Assembly: GCA_036376915.1 (NCBI GenBank)
Contig: DASUZK010000102.1
Span: forward strand, 39,718 to 103,717
Source of the DNA: VRUE01 sp036376915
GTDB taxonomy: Bacteria; Actinomycetota; Thermoleophilia; Solirubrobacterales; 70-9
DNA: 64,000 bases
Direction: 5' to 3'
In this document: in pieces, positions 1-8,669 of the stretch
How positions within the stretch are numbered: the stretch's first letter is position 1
How the letters are laid out: each line of letters opens with the position of its first letter
Translations under genes and position numbers: made by a program
The notes under the pieces: model-generated
Told to the model about the DNA's origin: nothing
Seen by the model: the letters and a program-made list of their open reading frames with translations, nothing else
The model's database searches: none

Positions 1-487
1 CCTCCGGCGTGGCCGGACCGAGATCGGTGCTGCCGTCTTCCCAGCTGGTGAATACCGACCCGCTCGTGCTCGACTCGATGTAGGCGCGAGCCCTCAGTTC
101 GTTGACGTTGTAGACCACGCATTTCACGACGATCTTGAACGGGCCATATTCGAAGGCGGTCGCCTGCTGGTCCTTGGCGACGGTCCCCTGCGACGACCTG
201 ACCTCGTCGGTGGTCGCCGAGTTCGGCACCGTGCCGAGGGTCGAGAGGTTGACCTTGGCACCCGTCACCGCGCCGTTCTTGAGCTTGGCCGTGGTGACCG
301 CATTCTTCTTGATCTTCGCCGCGGTCACGGCGTTCTTCTTGAGCTTGGCGGTCGTGACCGAGTTGCTCTTCAGTTCGTTGCTGCCGATCTTCTTCGCGGC
401 GACGGCGCTGGCGCCGCCGAGGACGAGGAAGACGGCGATCGACGACATCACGTTGGCGTACGTGAGCCGCTTGCGAGGCTTGGTCAA
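1..487 (-). CDS. Secreted decapeptide-repeat protein (partial, C-terminus outside window)
   Basis: Reads off the left edge of the window, so 162 codons are visible. The start is a TTG preceded by AAGGAGA at a normal distance. The N-terminus has basic residues, then TYANVMSS and a hydrophobic stretch ending AVAA, which looks like an export signal or membrane anchor. It is followed by about four 10-residue units of the form NAVTTAKLKK, then a non-repetitive, probably beta-rich region. The same leader and repeat occur in four other genes of this window (595-1302, 1426-2172, 31988-32557, 32651-33316), so this is a paralogous family. Function is unknown. A surface stalk or fibre is an inference from the regular repeat and the export signal. 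Confidence 0.8.
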   Translation of the reverse strand, partial: MTKPRKRLTYANVMSSIAVFLVLGGASAVAAKKIGSNELKSNSVTTAKLKKNAVTAAKIKKNAVTTAKLKNGAVTGAKVNLSTLGTVPNSATTDEVRSSQGTVAKDQQATAFEYGPFKIVVKCVVYNVNELRARAYIESSTSGSVFTSWEDGSTDLGPATPE

Positions 488-555
488 GGGTCTCTCCTTG
501 TATTTGGCTGGATAGAGCTCGGCCTGCCTTCGCGACGGCTGCTTCGAATCCTGCC

Positions 556-583
556 GCCGACCGGCGACGCGTCACCGGTCGGC
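556..583 (-). terminator. Hairpin downstream of the 595-1302 gene
   Basis: Perfect 9-bp arms, GCCGACCGG at 556-564 and CCGGTCGGC at 575-583, with a 10-nt loop, 12 nt past the stop of the minus-strand gene. There is no T-run, so termination is inferred from position and stem strength only. Confidence 0.45.
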
Positions 584-594
584 CGAAGAGGTCC

Positions 595-1302
595 CTACTT
601 GGCTCGGGTAACGGCGATCGCCGCCGAAACGGTCGAGCCTTCGGCGCATTTGGGGTCGCCGAAGAGCTTGAGGGAGATGGTCTGCGCGACTCCAGGGCTC
701 GTCATCCCCAGCGGAGCGGTGGCGCCGGCCACCGGGCGCAGCCCGCTGGGGTCCTCGGGCGTCGGTTCGCCGGCGCTGACGACGAGGAAGCCTTCGGCCA
801 TTTCGAACGCATCCCCGTTGACATAGGGCCTGACTTCAGGCGCGCAGGGTTCGGCCCCGGTCGCGGCGAGATCGCTCCCCCTCACCTCGACGCTGAGGAA
901 GTCGATCACGCCGGCCTGGGGCGTGAAGCTGGTCGTCCCGGTGAGGGGAATCGTCGCGGTCGTCGCGCTGTCCGCCGCGGTCGGGCCGCCGCTCGCCGTC
1001 GCGATCACGTTCGTGCCCGTCGCGATCTTGCCGAAGCCCACGGCCCCATCGGCGATCTTTGCCCCGTCGACCGAGCCATCCTTGATCTTCACGGTCGTGA
1101 CCGCGTTCTTCTTGATCTTGCGGTTGGTCACCGCGTTCGCCTTGATCTTCAGCGTGGTGACGGCGTTGGCCTTCAGCTGGCGAGGGCCGACGCTGTGCCT
1201 GGGCACCTTCGCGGCGATCGCCGTGGCGCCGCCGAGGACGAGGACCAGGGCGAGGGTCGATGTCACGTTGGCGTACGTGAGCCGGTTGCGTATCCGCTTC
1301 AC
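595..1302 (-). CDS. Secreted decapeptide-repeat protein
   Basis: 235 residues from a GTG start with AAGGAGG four nt upstream. An upstream ATG at 1374 is open but has no such ribosome site. Order: basic N-terminus KRIRNRLTYANV, hydrophobic export segment to about residue 31, then five 10-residue units (NAVTTLKIKA, NAVTNRKIKK and so on, to about residue 90), then a C-terminal region of about 140 residues with two cysteines (in EPCAPE and DPKCAE) that could form a disulfide. It is the middle of three same-strand paralogues at the left edge. Each has its own ribosome site and a hairpin after it, so they are probably separate transcription units. Role unknown; a cell-surface or secreted structural protein is the best guess. 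Confidence 0.85.
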   Translation of the reverse strand: MKRIRNRLTYANVTSTLALVLVLGGATAIAAKVPRHSVGPRQLKANAVTTLKIKANAVTNRKIKKNAVTTVKIKDGSVDGAKIADGAVGFGKIATGTNVIATASGGPTAADSATTATIPLTGTTSFTPQAGVIDFLSVEVRGSDLAATGAEPCAPEVRPYVNGDAFEMAEGFLVVSAGEPTPEDPSGLRPVAGATAPLGMTSPGVAQTISLKLFGDPKCAEGSTVSAAIAVTRAK

Positions 1303-1376
1303 GAGGCCTCCTTGGTGGCTAGGGAGCGAGTGTGGAGGCTCTAAGGATGGCAGGCGCGCTTGGTCGCCCGACAAGC

Positions 1377-1407
1377 AAAGAGGGCGGCCGAAATGGCCGC
1401 CCTCTTT
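1377..1407 (-). terminator. Rho-independent-type terminator of the 1426-2172 gene
   Basis: Perfect 13-bp stem, AAAGAGGGCGGCC at 1377-1389 pairing with 1395-1407, loop GAAAT. On the minus strand the stem ends in CTCTTT. It lies 18 nt after the stop of the minus-strand gene. The same GAGGGCGGCC stem is used after the unrelated gene ending at 37676, so this appears to be a standard terminator sequence in this genome. Confidence 0.75.
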
Positions 1408-1425
1408 GAGCCGGGTGGCCCGGGC

Positions 1426-2172
1426 CTAGAAGATGCAGGTAGCCACCGGCCGGTATTCGGCGGTCGACGCGCCACCGTCGTAGCTGACCTCGACGGTCGC
1501 CGAATCGGGATCGGTGCCGCGTTCGATCTCCGTGACACCTACGAAGTGCCGCTCGTTGTGGCCACCCCCAGCGGTCCAGTCGACGGACACGCTGAGCAGA
1601 TCCTCGCCGAAGCCACATTCCACTTTCGCCGAACCGATCGCGTAGGCGCCGTCATGAGCCGTCACATCGGTGATTGGGGTAATCGGTCCGAAATGCTCGT
1701 GCACCAAGTCGAGCTCATCGGCTCCCACGACGCCCGAAGCGATCTCGGACGAGCCGACCGAGTCGGCCGCGATCTTCGGCGCCGTCACGGCGTCGGTGGC
1801 GAGCTTGGCGGTGGTAACGGCCGCATCGAGCAGCTTCACCGTCGTAACGGCTCCGTTGCCGAGCTTGATGGCCACCACCGAGCCGTCGGCGAGCTTGTCG
1901 CTCGTGACCGCGGCGTTGACGATCTTGCCCGTCACCACGGATCCGTCGGCGAGCTTGGCGGTGATGACCGCCCCGTCGGCGATCTTGCCCGACGTGACGA
2001 CACCGTCCTTGATTTTCGTTTCCGTCACGGCATTTTTCTTCAGCTGTTTGCTGCCGACGGTGTTTTTGCCAAGTTTGCCGGCGGCGAACGCAGCGCCACC
2101 GCCGATGACGAGGAAGATGGCGATCGACGACATCACGTTTGCGTACGTGAGCCGCTTGCGGATCTGCTTCAC
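1426..2172 (-). CDS. Secreted decapeptide-repeat protein with about 12 repeats
   Basis: 248 residues from GTG, with AAGGAGA seven nt upstream. N-terminus KQIRKRLTYANVMSS leads into a hydrophobic segment ending GGGAAFAA. Residues of roughly 40-155 are an unusually clean run of 10-residue units with pattern [DN][GA][AS]V[TV]xxK[LI]x (for example DGSVVTGKIV, NAAVTSDKLA, NGAVTTVKLL). The last ~90 residues are a non-repetitive domain with cysteines near the end (VECGFG, ATCIF). It has the longest repeat tract of the five paralogues in the window. A rod or coiled, beta-helical stalk with a C-terminal head would fit the pattern but is not shown. The family function is not known to me. Confidence 0.88.
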   Translation of the reverse strand: MKQIRKRLTYANVMSSIAIFLVIGGGAAFAAGKLGKNTVGSKQLKKNAVTETKIKDGVVTSGKIADGAVITAKLADGSVVTGKIVNAAVTSDKLADGSVVAIKLGNGAVTTVKLLDAAVTTAKLATDAVTAPKIAADSVGSSEIASGVVGADELDLVHEHFGPITPITDVTAHDGAYAIGSAKVECGFGEDLLSVSVDWTAGGGHNERHFVGVTEIERGTDPDSATVEVSYDGGASTAEYRPVATCIF

Positions 2173-2293
2173 GGGATCTCCTTGAGTCGAGGGACGTTTG
2201 GGAAGGCCTCGGTCGAGGAACTCTCCCCGGCTATTGCAAAAGCGACCCTTTCAGGTCGGCGGCGAGGATGTCAAGCGGCCTGGACGGCTGCGC

Positions 2294-3358
2294 TCAACCG
2301 CGCTGCTCGGCCTCGTCGGCCGCGTTCGCAAGGCGCTCGACGAGGCGGGCGAACTCTTCTATGCCGGGGTCGACCTTGCCGTACTGGCCGGCCGCGTAGC
2401 GGGCGTAGACGCCCTCGAGGATGATCGCCAGCTTCCAGTAGCCGAGGGCGACGAAGAAGTCGAGCTGGGAGAGGTCGCGGCCGGAGCGCTCGGCGTAGCG
2501 CGCCTTCAGCTCCTCGCGGCTGGGGAAGCCCGGCGCCAGGCTCGCCGGCTGGCCAAGGGCGACCAGCTCGTCGCCCGGCTCGGGCCAGTAGACCATCAGC
2601 AGGCCGACGTCGGCGAGCGGGTCGCCGAGGGTGCAGAGCTCCCAATCGACCACCGCGGCGACCTCGCCGGTCGGGGCCAGGATCATGTTGTCGAGCCGGT
2701 AGTCGCCGTGGACGATCGTCGCCGGACCCTGCTCGGGTATCCGCGCCGCGAGCCGCTCGTGAACCGCGTCGATCGCGTCCAGCTCGCGCGTCTTCGACTT
2801 CTCCCACTGGCCGTGCCAGCGGTGCAGCTGGCGGGCGACGTAGTCCTCCTTGCGGCCCAGGTCGCCGAGCCCGACCGCGTCGGGGTCGGCGGCGTGAATC
2901 TCGACCAGCGTGTCGACGACGCGCTCGCCGATCGCCCGCCGGTCGGCCTCCTCGGGGAAGGCGCTGGCCTCGGCCAGGCCGCGCAGGATCGGCCCCTCGA
3001 CGAACTCCATCACGTAGAAGGGCGCGCCGTTGACGCTCTCGTCCTCGCAGAGGCCGGCGACCGGCGCCACCGGCACGGCGCTCGGCGCCAGGGCCGAGAC
3101 GACCCTGTGCTCGCGGGCCATGTCGTGGGCCGAGCCGAGCCGCTTGCCCAGCGGCGGCCGCCGCAGCGCCCAGCGCCCGGCCGCGGTGTCGCGCACTCCG
3201 TAGGTCAGGTTCGAGTGGCCGCCCGAGATGCGCTCGAAGGAGAGCGGCGGCCGCACGCCCGGGACATGCTCGGCGAACCACGCTTCGACACCGGCCCTGT
3301 CGATGCCCTGCGGGGCCTCGGCGGTGCCGTCGGCCGTGCCTGTAGCCTCGTCGCCCAT
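2294..3358 (-). CDS. Phosphotransferase of the APH / ACAD10-like kinase family
   Basis: 354 residues. The aminoglycoside-phosphotransferase fold is shown by the catalytic loop HGDYRLDNMIL (Brenner-type HxDxxxxN) and the metal-binding segment VVDWELCTLGDP. Between them and the N-terminus lie the usual SGGHSNLTY glycine loop and YVMEFVEG hinge. This subfamily is common beside acyl-CoA dehydrogenases in actinobacteria and its substrate is usually undefined; antibiotic resistance should not be assumed. The ATG at 3358 was chosen because the SGGHSNL loop then sits at the normal distance. Its 5' end lies back to back with, and may overlap, the start of the sensor kinase gene on the other strand. 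Confidence 0.85.
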   Translation of the reverse strand: MGDEATGTADGTAEAPQGIDRAGVEAWFAEHVPGVRPPLSFERISGGHSNLTYGVRDTAAGRWALRRPPLGKRLGSAHDMAREHRVVSALAPSAVPVAPVAGLCEDESVNGAPFYVMEFVEGPILRGLAEASAFPEEADRRAIGERVVDTLVEIHAADPDAVGLGDLGRKEDYVARQLHRWHGQWEKSKTRELDAIDAVHERLAARIPEQGPATIVHGDYRLDNMILAPTGEVAAVVDWELCTLGDPLADVGLLMVYWPEPGDELVALGQPASLAPGFPSREELKARYAERSGRDLSQLDFFVALGYWKLAIILEGVYARYAAGQYGKVDPGIEEFARLVERLANAADEAEQRG

Positions 3359-4664
3359 AGCCGCGCAAGCATATTCCCGACGCCGACTCCGCCTCAGCCC
3401 GTCGGTCGCCAACCGGCTGACGATCGGCTTCGCGATCGCATTCGCGGTGCTCACCGGCCTCGCGGTGATCGGCGTCGCCCGCTTCCTCCAGCAGCGCCAG
3501 GACTTCGAGGACGCCACCGCGCGCTCTTACCAGGTGGAGATCGCCGCTCGTAACCGGCTGGCCGAAGGGGCGCCCCGGGGCCCGGCCGCGGCGACGATCG
3601 TCGCTCAGAAACGAACCCGCCAGCAGCTGCGCGACGACATCGACGGCGAGACCCGCGACACGGCGCTGCTGGTCGGTGCCGGCCTGATCGCCGGCCTGAC
3701 CGGGGCGGCGCTGCTCTTCGCCGGCCTGATCGCCTCGATGCGACGCCCGCTGGAGGAGCTGGTGGACGCCTCGGGGCGGCTCGCCGGTGGCGACCTGGAG
3801 GCACGGGTCAAGGTCGGCGGGCTGTCGGAGACGGCCGCACTCGGCGAAGCCTTCAACGAGATGGCCGCGGAGCTGCAGCGGCGGGCCGGCGAGCGCGACC
3901 AGCTGGAAACGATGAAGGACGAGTTCGTGCTCACCGCCTCGCACGAGCTGCGCAGCCCCCTCACCTCGGTGCAGGGCTTCGCCGAGCTGCTGATGCTGGA
4001 GCGCGACAAGCTCAGCCCCGCGCAGGCCGACACGGTCGAGATCATCCTCGACAACACCCGCCACCTGGTGCGACTGCTCAACGACCTGCTCGACCTGGCA
4101 CGCAGCGACGCGGGGCGCCTGACGATCAAGCCGTCGCCCACCGACGTCGCCTCGCTGGTCGAAGACGCGGTGCGTACGATGCGCAGCCAGACCGAAGCGC
4201 GGGAGCAGTCCCTGGGCCAGCGGATCGACCCCGGCCTACCCCAGGTCAGCGTCGACCGCGACCGGATCCGTCAGGTGCTGGTGAACCTGATCACCAACGC
4301 CCACGAGTACAGTCCCGACCGCGCGTCGATCGAGGTGACGGCCACCCGCCGGGACGGCGAGGTGGAGATGGCCGTCCGCGACGACGGCCCCGGCATGGCA
4401 GAGGACCAGCTCGAGCACATATTCGATCGCTTCACGCGGGGCGACGCCGGCCTGACCCAACACGTCGGCGGCACCGGCCTCGGCCTGGCGATCTCCAAGT
4501 CGCTGGTCGAGCTGCACGGCGGCACGATCGAGGCCGAGTCGGTCGCGGGTCAGGGCTCCACCTTCCGCGTCCGCCTACCGGCACTCCCTGATTCCACCGC
4601 CGACGGGGCGAAATCCGCCTCTATGGGACTGATTTCGTCCCGTCAGCAGGAGGAATCTCTATGA
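3336..4664 (+). CDS. Membrane sensor histidine kinase with HAMP domain
   Basis: About 442 residues if started at GTG 3336. The start is uncertain (GTG 3324 and ATG 3303 are in frame, none with a clear ribosome site), and all candidates overlap the 5' end of the divergent phosphotransferase. Order: TM1 near residues 26-48, a short extracytoplasmic loop of ~60 residues, TM2 near 109-134, a HAMP linker, HisKA with ASHELRSPLTS (phospho-acceptor His ~203), then the ATPase domain with N-box NLITNAHEYS, RDDGPGM, FDRFTRG and GGTGLGLAIS. All catalytic boxes are intact. The stop overlaps the next gene's ATG by four bases (ATGA), so the two are translationally coupled. The small periplasmic loop suggests an envelope or physical stimulus; the signal is unknown. 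Confidence 0.88.
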   Translation: MPVASSPIAAQAYSRRRLRLSPSVANRLTIGFAIAFAVLTGLAVIGVARFLQQRQDFEDATARSYQVEIAARNRLAEGAPRGPAAATIVAQKRTRQQLRDDIDGETRDTALLVGAGLIAGLTGAALLFAGLIASMRRPLEELVDASGRLAGGDLEARVKVGGLSETAALGEAFNEMAAELQRRAGERDQLETMKDEFVLTASHELRSPLTSVQGFAELLMLERDKLSPAQADTVEIILDNTRHLVRLLNDLLDLARSDAGRLTIKPSPTDVASLVEDAVRTMRSQTEAREQSLGQRIDPGLPQVSVDRDRIRQVLVNLITNAHEYSPDRASIEVTATRRDGEVEMAVRDDGPGMAEDQLEHIFDRFTRGDAGLTQHVGGTGLGLAISKSLVELHGGTIEAESVAGQGSTFRVRLPALPDSTADGAKSASMGLISSRQQEESL

Positions 4665-5026
4665 CCCGGGTCCTGATCGCTGATGACTCCGAGACGATCC
4701 TGCTGCTGCTTCGAACACGACTGGAGATGGAGGGCTACGAGGTCCTGACAGCTGCCGACGGCGTCGAGGTGATCGAAGCGCTGCGGGCCGCCGACCCCGC
4801 CCCGGACATCCTCCTGCTCGACGCGATGATGCCGCGAAAATCAGGCATCGACGCCCTGCGAGAGCTGCGCGCCGACGGAGTCGATACCCCGGTCCTCATA
4901 GTCAGCGCCCACCAAGACCAGATGGACGCGGGTGCCGCGAACGACGTCGAGGTCAGCGGCTACGTGACCAAGCCGATCGACTTCGAGGCCCTCTTCGTCC
5001 GCATCGCCGAGCTGACGCAGACGTAG
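4661..5026 (+). CDS. Stand-alone response-regulator receiver protein
   Basis: 121 residues, only a CheY-like receiver with no DNA-binding domain. The acidic pair D8/D9, phospho-acceptor D54 (in LLLDAMMPRK), S82 and K104 (in YVTKPID) are in the expected places. The ATG overlaps the kinase stop by four bases and is preceded by AGGAGGAA, so it is co-translated with the kinase and is its likely partner. Without an output domain it would act by protein contact, for example in a phosphorelay or as a phosphate sink. The convergent helicase gene ends eight bases beyond. Confidence 0.92.
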   Translation: MTRVLIADDSETILLLLRTRLEMEGYEVLTAADGVEVIEALRAADPAPDILLLDAMMPRKSGIDALRELRADGVDTPVLIVSAHQDQMDAGAANDVEVSGYVTKPIDFEALFVRIAELTQT

Positions 5027-5033
5027 CGGCTAC

Positions 5034-6509
5034 CTAATTCCGGGCTATCTCCAGCCGGATCTCTTTGCCTTTGAGCTTCGTCCCGTCGAGGAACTCCACG
5101 GTGCGCTCGGCCTTCTCGGGAGAAACGCGGACGAAGGAGAAGCGGTGCAGGACGCTGACGTCGTGGATCTCCTCGTCGGAGAGGACGGCGCCCTCGCGGA
5201 GGGCCCAGCGGAGGTCGTCCTCGGTGAGGCCGCTGCGCTCGCCGCGGTTGACGAAGAGCTTGACGGCACCGCCCGCCTCCTTCCCACGATCGTCGGCGCT
5301 CGGCTTGTCGGCTCCCTTTTCCTCGGGCTGCGGGGAAGCGGCCGGCTTGACCTCGCCGCGCTCGCGGCGGCGCGGGCGGGGCGCGTGCTCGAGTCGCTCC
5401 TCCGGCGTTTCCCACTCGCCGATCGTCGTCTTCACGTCGCGCTCGATGCGGCCGATCTCCTCTCGCTGGGCGGGGGTGACGAAGGTGATCGCGCGGCCGG
5501 TCCGCCCGACCCGGCCCGTGCGGCCGATCCGGTGGACGTAGACCTCTGAGGAAGCCGGGACATCGAAGTTGATCACATGGGTCACGTGCTCGATATCGAG
5601 CCCACGGGCGGCGATGTCCGTGGCGACCAGCAGCCGCACCCGGTGGTCCTTGAAGGCGATCATCACGCCGTCGCGCGAGCCCTGGCTCATATCGCCGTGC
5701 AGGGCCTTCACGTCGAGCCCCTTGTCCTTCAGGGTCTTCTCCAGCCGCGAGGCGCCGATCTTGGTGCGGCAGAAGATGATCGCCTGCTCTGGCTCCTCCG
5801 CCCGCAGCAGCTCGACCAGCCGCGCCGCCTTCTCTTTGGCGCCGACCTCGACGTAGGCCTGGGCGATCGCGTCGACGGTCAGCGTCTTCGGCGTGATCCG
5901 GATCGTCGTCGGGTCGTACATGTAGCTCTCGGCGAGCCGCTTGATCGGCGGCGGCATCGTCGCCGAGAAGAGCGCCGTCTGACGCCCGCTCGGGCACATC
6001 CGCAGGATCTTCTCGACGTCCTCGATGAAGCCGAGGTCGAGCATCTCGTCGGCCTCGTCGAGGACGACGTAGCGGGCCGCCGTGAGGACCAGCGAGCGGC
6101 GGCCCATCAGGTCCATCATCCGCCCCACGGTCGCCACGACGACGTGGGCGCCGGAGCGCAGCTGGGACTGCTGGGATTTGATCGGGGCGCCGCCGAAGAC
6201 GGCGACGATCTCGACGTCGAGGTGCTCGGCGTAGGCGCGCAGCGCCTGCGTCACCTGGATGCAGAGCTCGCGCGTCGGCGTCAGCACGACCGCCTGCACC
6301 TCGTCGACGCCCGGGTCGACGTACTGCAGCAGCGGCAGCCCGAAGGCGGCGGTCTTGCCGGTGCCGGTCTGCGCCTGGCCGATCACATCGTGGCCCGCAA
6401 GCAGCTCCGGGATCGCCTCCTCCTGGATCGGCGTCGGGTCCTCGAAGCCGAGCTCGTCGATGGCCTGCTGGATCTGCGGCGAGAGGCCGAGCTCTTTGAA
6501 GGCGGTCAT
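5034..6509 (-). CDS. DEAD-box ATP-dependent RNA helicase with C-terminal DbpA-like RNA-binding domain
   Basis: 491 residues. Motifs in order: Q motif GFEDPTPIQ, Walker A AQTGTGKT, PTRELCIQ, DEAD in VLDEADEMLD, SAT, IIFCRT, ATDIAARGLDI and HRIGRTGR. A charged linker of ~60 residues follows, then a ~75-residue C-terminal domain with FVNRGERSGLTEDDL and VSVLHRFSFVRV that resembles the CsdA/DbpA RNA-binding module. The usual TPGR of motif Ib reads TVGR, a mild change. Such helicases unwind RNA during ribosome assembly, decay and cold growth. ATG start with GGAAAGG upstream. A palindrome of the TTGACC family lies 14 bases before the start codon. Confidence 0.95.
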   Translation of the reverse strand: MTAFKELGLSPQIQQAIDELGFEDPTPIQEEAIPELLAGHDVIGQAQTGTGKTAAFGLPLLQYVDPGVDEVQAVVLTPTRELCIQVTQALRAYAEHLDVEIVAVFGGAPIKSQQSQLRSGAHVVVATVGRMMDLMGRRSLVLTAARYVVLDEADEMLDLGFIEDVEKILRMCPSGRQTALFSATMPPPIKRLAESYMYDPTTIRITPKTLTVDAIAQAYVEVGAKEKAARLVELLRAEEPEQAIIFCRTKIGASRLEKTLKDKGLDVKALHGDMSQGSRDGVMIAFKDHRVRLLVATDIAARGLDIEHVTHVINFDVPASSEVYVHRIGRTGRVGRTGRAITFVTPAQREEIGRIERDVKTTIGEWETPEERLEHAPRPRRRERGEVKPAASPQPEEKGADKPSADDRGKEAGGAVKLFVNRGERSGLTEDDLRWALREGAVLSDEEIHDVSVLHRFSFVRVSPEKAERTVEFLDGTKLKGKEIRLEIARN

Positions 6510-6522
6510 CGGCGACGCCTTT

Positions 6523-6558
6523 CCGACTTTGACCCACCCAGAGGTGGGTGAATGTCGG
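6523..6558. repeat. TTGACC-type palindrome, solo copy
   Basis: Two 16-nt arms around CAGA, with two arm mismatches; core TTTGACC-N12-GGTGAAT flanked by CCGAC and GTCGG. It is related in sequence and layout to the two palindromes at 33630-33679 and 34571-34624 that bracket a DUF559-like gene. Here it stands alone between the start of the helicase gene and the end of the quinone oxidoreductase gene, both on the minus strand. Confidence 0.7.
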
Positions 6559-6567
6559 ATGCGCGGC

Positions 6568-7515
6568 TCATCGGCTCGGGTCCAGGAGGAGCTTGCCGGA
6601 GGTGCGGCGCGCGATCAGGTCTTCGTGGGCGCGGGCGGCCTCCGAGAGCGGGTAGACGTCGCCGACCGTGACCTCGAGCTCGCCATCGGCGACCGCGCCG
6701 AGCAGCTCGCCGATCATCGGCGCGACCAGCTCGCGGCGAGCCAGGAGGTGGACGAGCCAGAAGCCGATAACCGACTTGGACCCGCGCAGCAGCGCCGCGG
6801 TGGAGACCTCGCGCTGTTCTCGCGAAGCGATCCCGAAGACGACCATCCGCCCCATCGGGGCGAGGATGCCGAGCTCGGCGTCGAAGGCGTCGCCGCCGCT
6901 CATGTGCAGGACCGCGTCGACCCGCTCGCCGCCGTTGGCCTCGCGGATCGCCGCGCCGAGGTCCTCCGAGCGCGAGTCGACCGTGGCATCGGCGCCGAGC
7001 CGCTCGACCAGCGCCCGCTTCTCATCGCTGGAGGCGAGGCCGATCACCTTCGCCCCGGCTCGCTTGCCGAGCTGCACGGCGAGGCTGCCGGTGCCCCCGG
7101 CCGCGGCCTCGACCACCAGAGTCTCCCCCGGCTCGACCCGAGCGCAGCGCTTCACCAGCGCAACCGCGGTAAGTCCCTGCAGCAGCATTGCCGCCGCCTG
7201 GTCGTCGTCGACCTCGTCGGGCACGGGAATCAGCAGCGCCTCGGGCACGGCCACCTTCTCCGCGTAGCCGCCGCTGCCCAGCAGCGCCGCCACCCGCCGG
7301 CCGTCGGCCGTCCGCCCACTGACCTCGGCCCCCGGAATCAGCGGCAGCGATTGCTCAGCCAGGTAGTCGTTGCGGGTCGCATGGGTATCCGCAAAGTTGA
7401 TCCCGCTCCGCGCAACCTCGACAACGACCATCCCATCCCCAGCTTCAGGATCTTCAACGTCGACGAGCCGAAGCTTCTCCGGCCCCCCGAACTCTTCTAT
7501 CCGAACCGCCTTCAC
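6568..7515 (-). CDS. NAD(P)H:quinone oxidoreductase-like, zinc-free medium-chain dehydrogenase
   Basis: 315 residues from GTG 7515, which gives the family-typical start KAVRIEEFGGPEKL; ATG at 7527 is the alternative. GroES-like domain first, with SGINFADTHATR, then the Rossmann domain with AAAGGTGSLAVQLGK (glycine-rich nucleotide loop). There are no zinc-ligand cysteines, as in QOR/zeta-crystallin proteins. The C-terminus AHEDLIARRTSGKLLL is also typical. Likely reduces quinones or enones with NADPH in the cytosol; substrate unknown. It is divergent from the PfkB gene, and the shared upstream region holds an 81-bp palindromic element at 7553-7633. Confidence 0.88.
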   Translation of the reverse strand: MKAVRIEEFGGPEKLRLVDVEDPEAGDGMVVVEVARSGINFADTHATRNDYLAEQSLPLIPGAEVSGRTADGRRVAALLGSGGYAEKVAVPEALLIPVPDEVDDDQAAAMLLQGLTAVALVKRCARVEPGETLVVEAAAGGTGSLAVQLGKRAGAKVIGLASSDEKRALVERLGADATVDSRSEDLGAAIREANGGERVDAVLHMSGGDAFDAELGILAPMGRMVVFGIASREQREVSTAALLRGSKSVIGFWLVHLLARRELVAPMIGELLGAVADGELEVTVGDVYPLSEAARAHEDLIARRTSGKLLLDPSR

Positions 7516-7552
7516 GGCGCCGAGCATATTCGTCAGCCGCCACCGCAGCTCG

Positions 7553-7633
7553 CGCGGGTGGCATGGGGGAGGGGGGTCGAGGACGGACCGTGGCCCGCCC
7601 GCAGCGCCCCCCTCCCCCGTGACAGGACCCGCG
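7553..7633. mobile_element. GC-rich palindromic element, copy R1 (intergenic)
   Basis: Its reverse complement matches the 90-bp element at 44352-44441 over nearly its whole length and, less closely, the one at 16630-16717. Shared blocks on the reverse strand: GCGGGTCCTGTC, GCGCTGCGGGCGG, TCCGTCCTCGACCCCCC and GCCACCCGCG. Ends are inverted repeats (CGCGGGT and ACCCGCG), and the centre is an imperfect hairpin. Here it lies between two divergent genes, in or beside their promoters. I know no named family for it; mobility is inferred from dispersion and palindromy. Confidence 0.75.
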
Positions 7634-7655
7634 CGCCGCTAACCTCCGCCGCCGA

Positions 7656-8582
<927 letters not shown>

Positions 8583-8669
8583 CGCCATTCAGTTCTCCGG
8601 AACGCAACAGGCGGGAAAGCCCGAGCTGCGATACTGGCCGCTCCAGTTGAAACGGCTCGAGGAGGGGTG

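Noticed and set aside
538..560. TTCGAATCC resembling a tRNA T-loop
   Set aside because: No flanking T-stem pairing, anticodon arm or acceptor stem around it.
2294..3358. Aminoglycoside resistance phosphotransferase
   Set aside because: The kinase loop is shared by the whole family; the sequence resembles the ACAD10-like metabolic group, so resistance is not supported.
6120..6135. TVGR in place of TPGR in the DEAD-box helicase as a sign of inactivation
   Set aside because: All ATP-binding and hydrolysis motifs are intact, and this position varies in working helicases.
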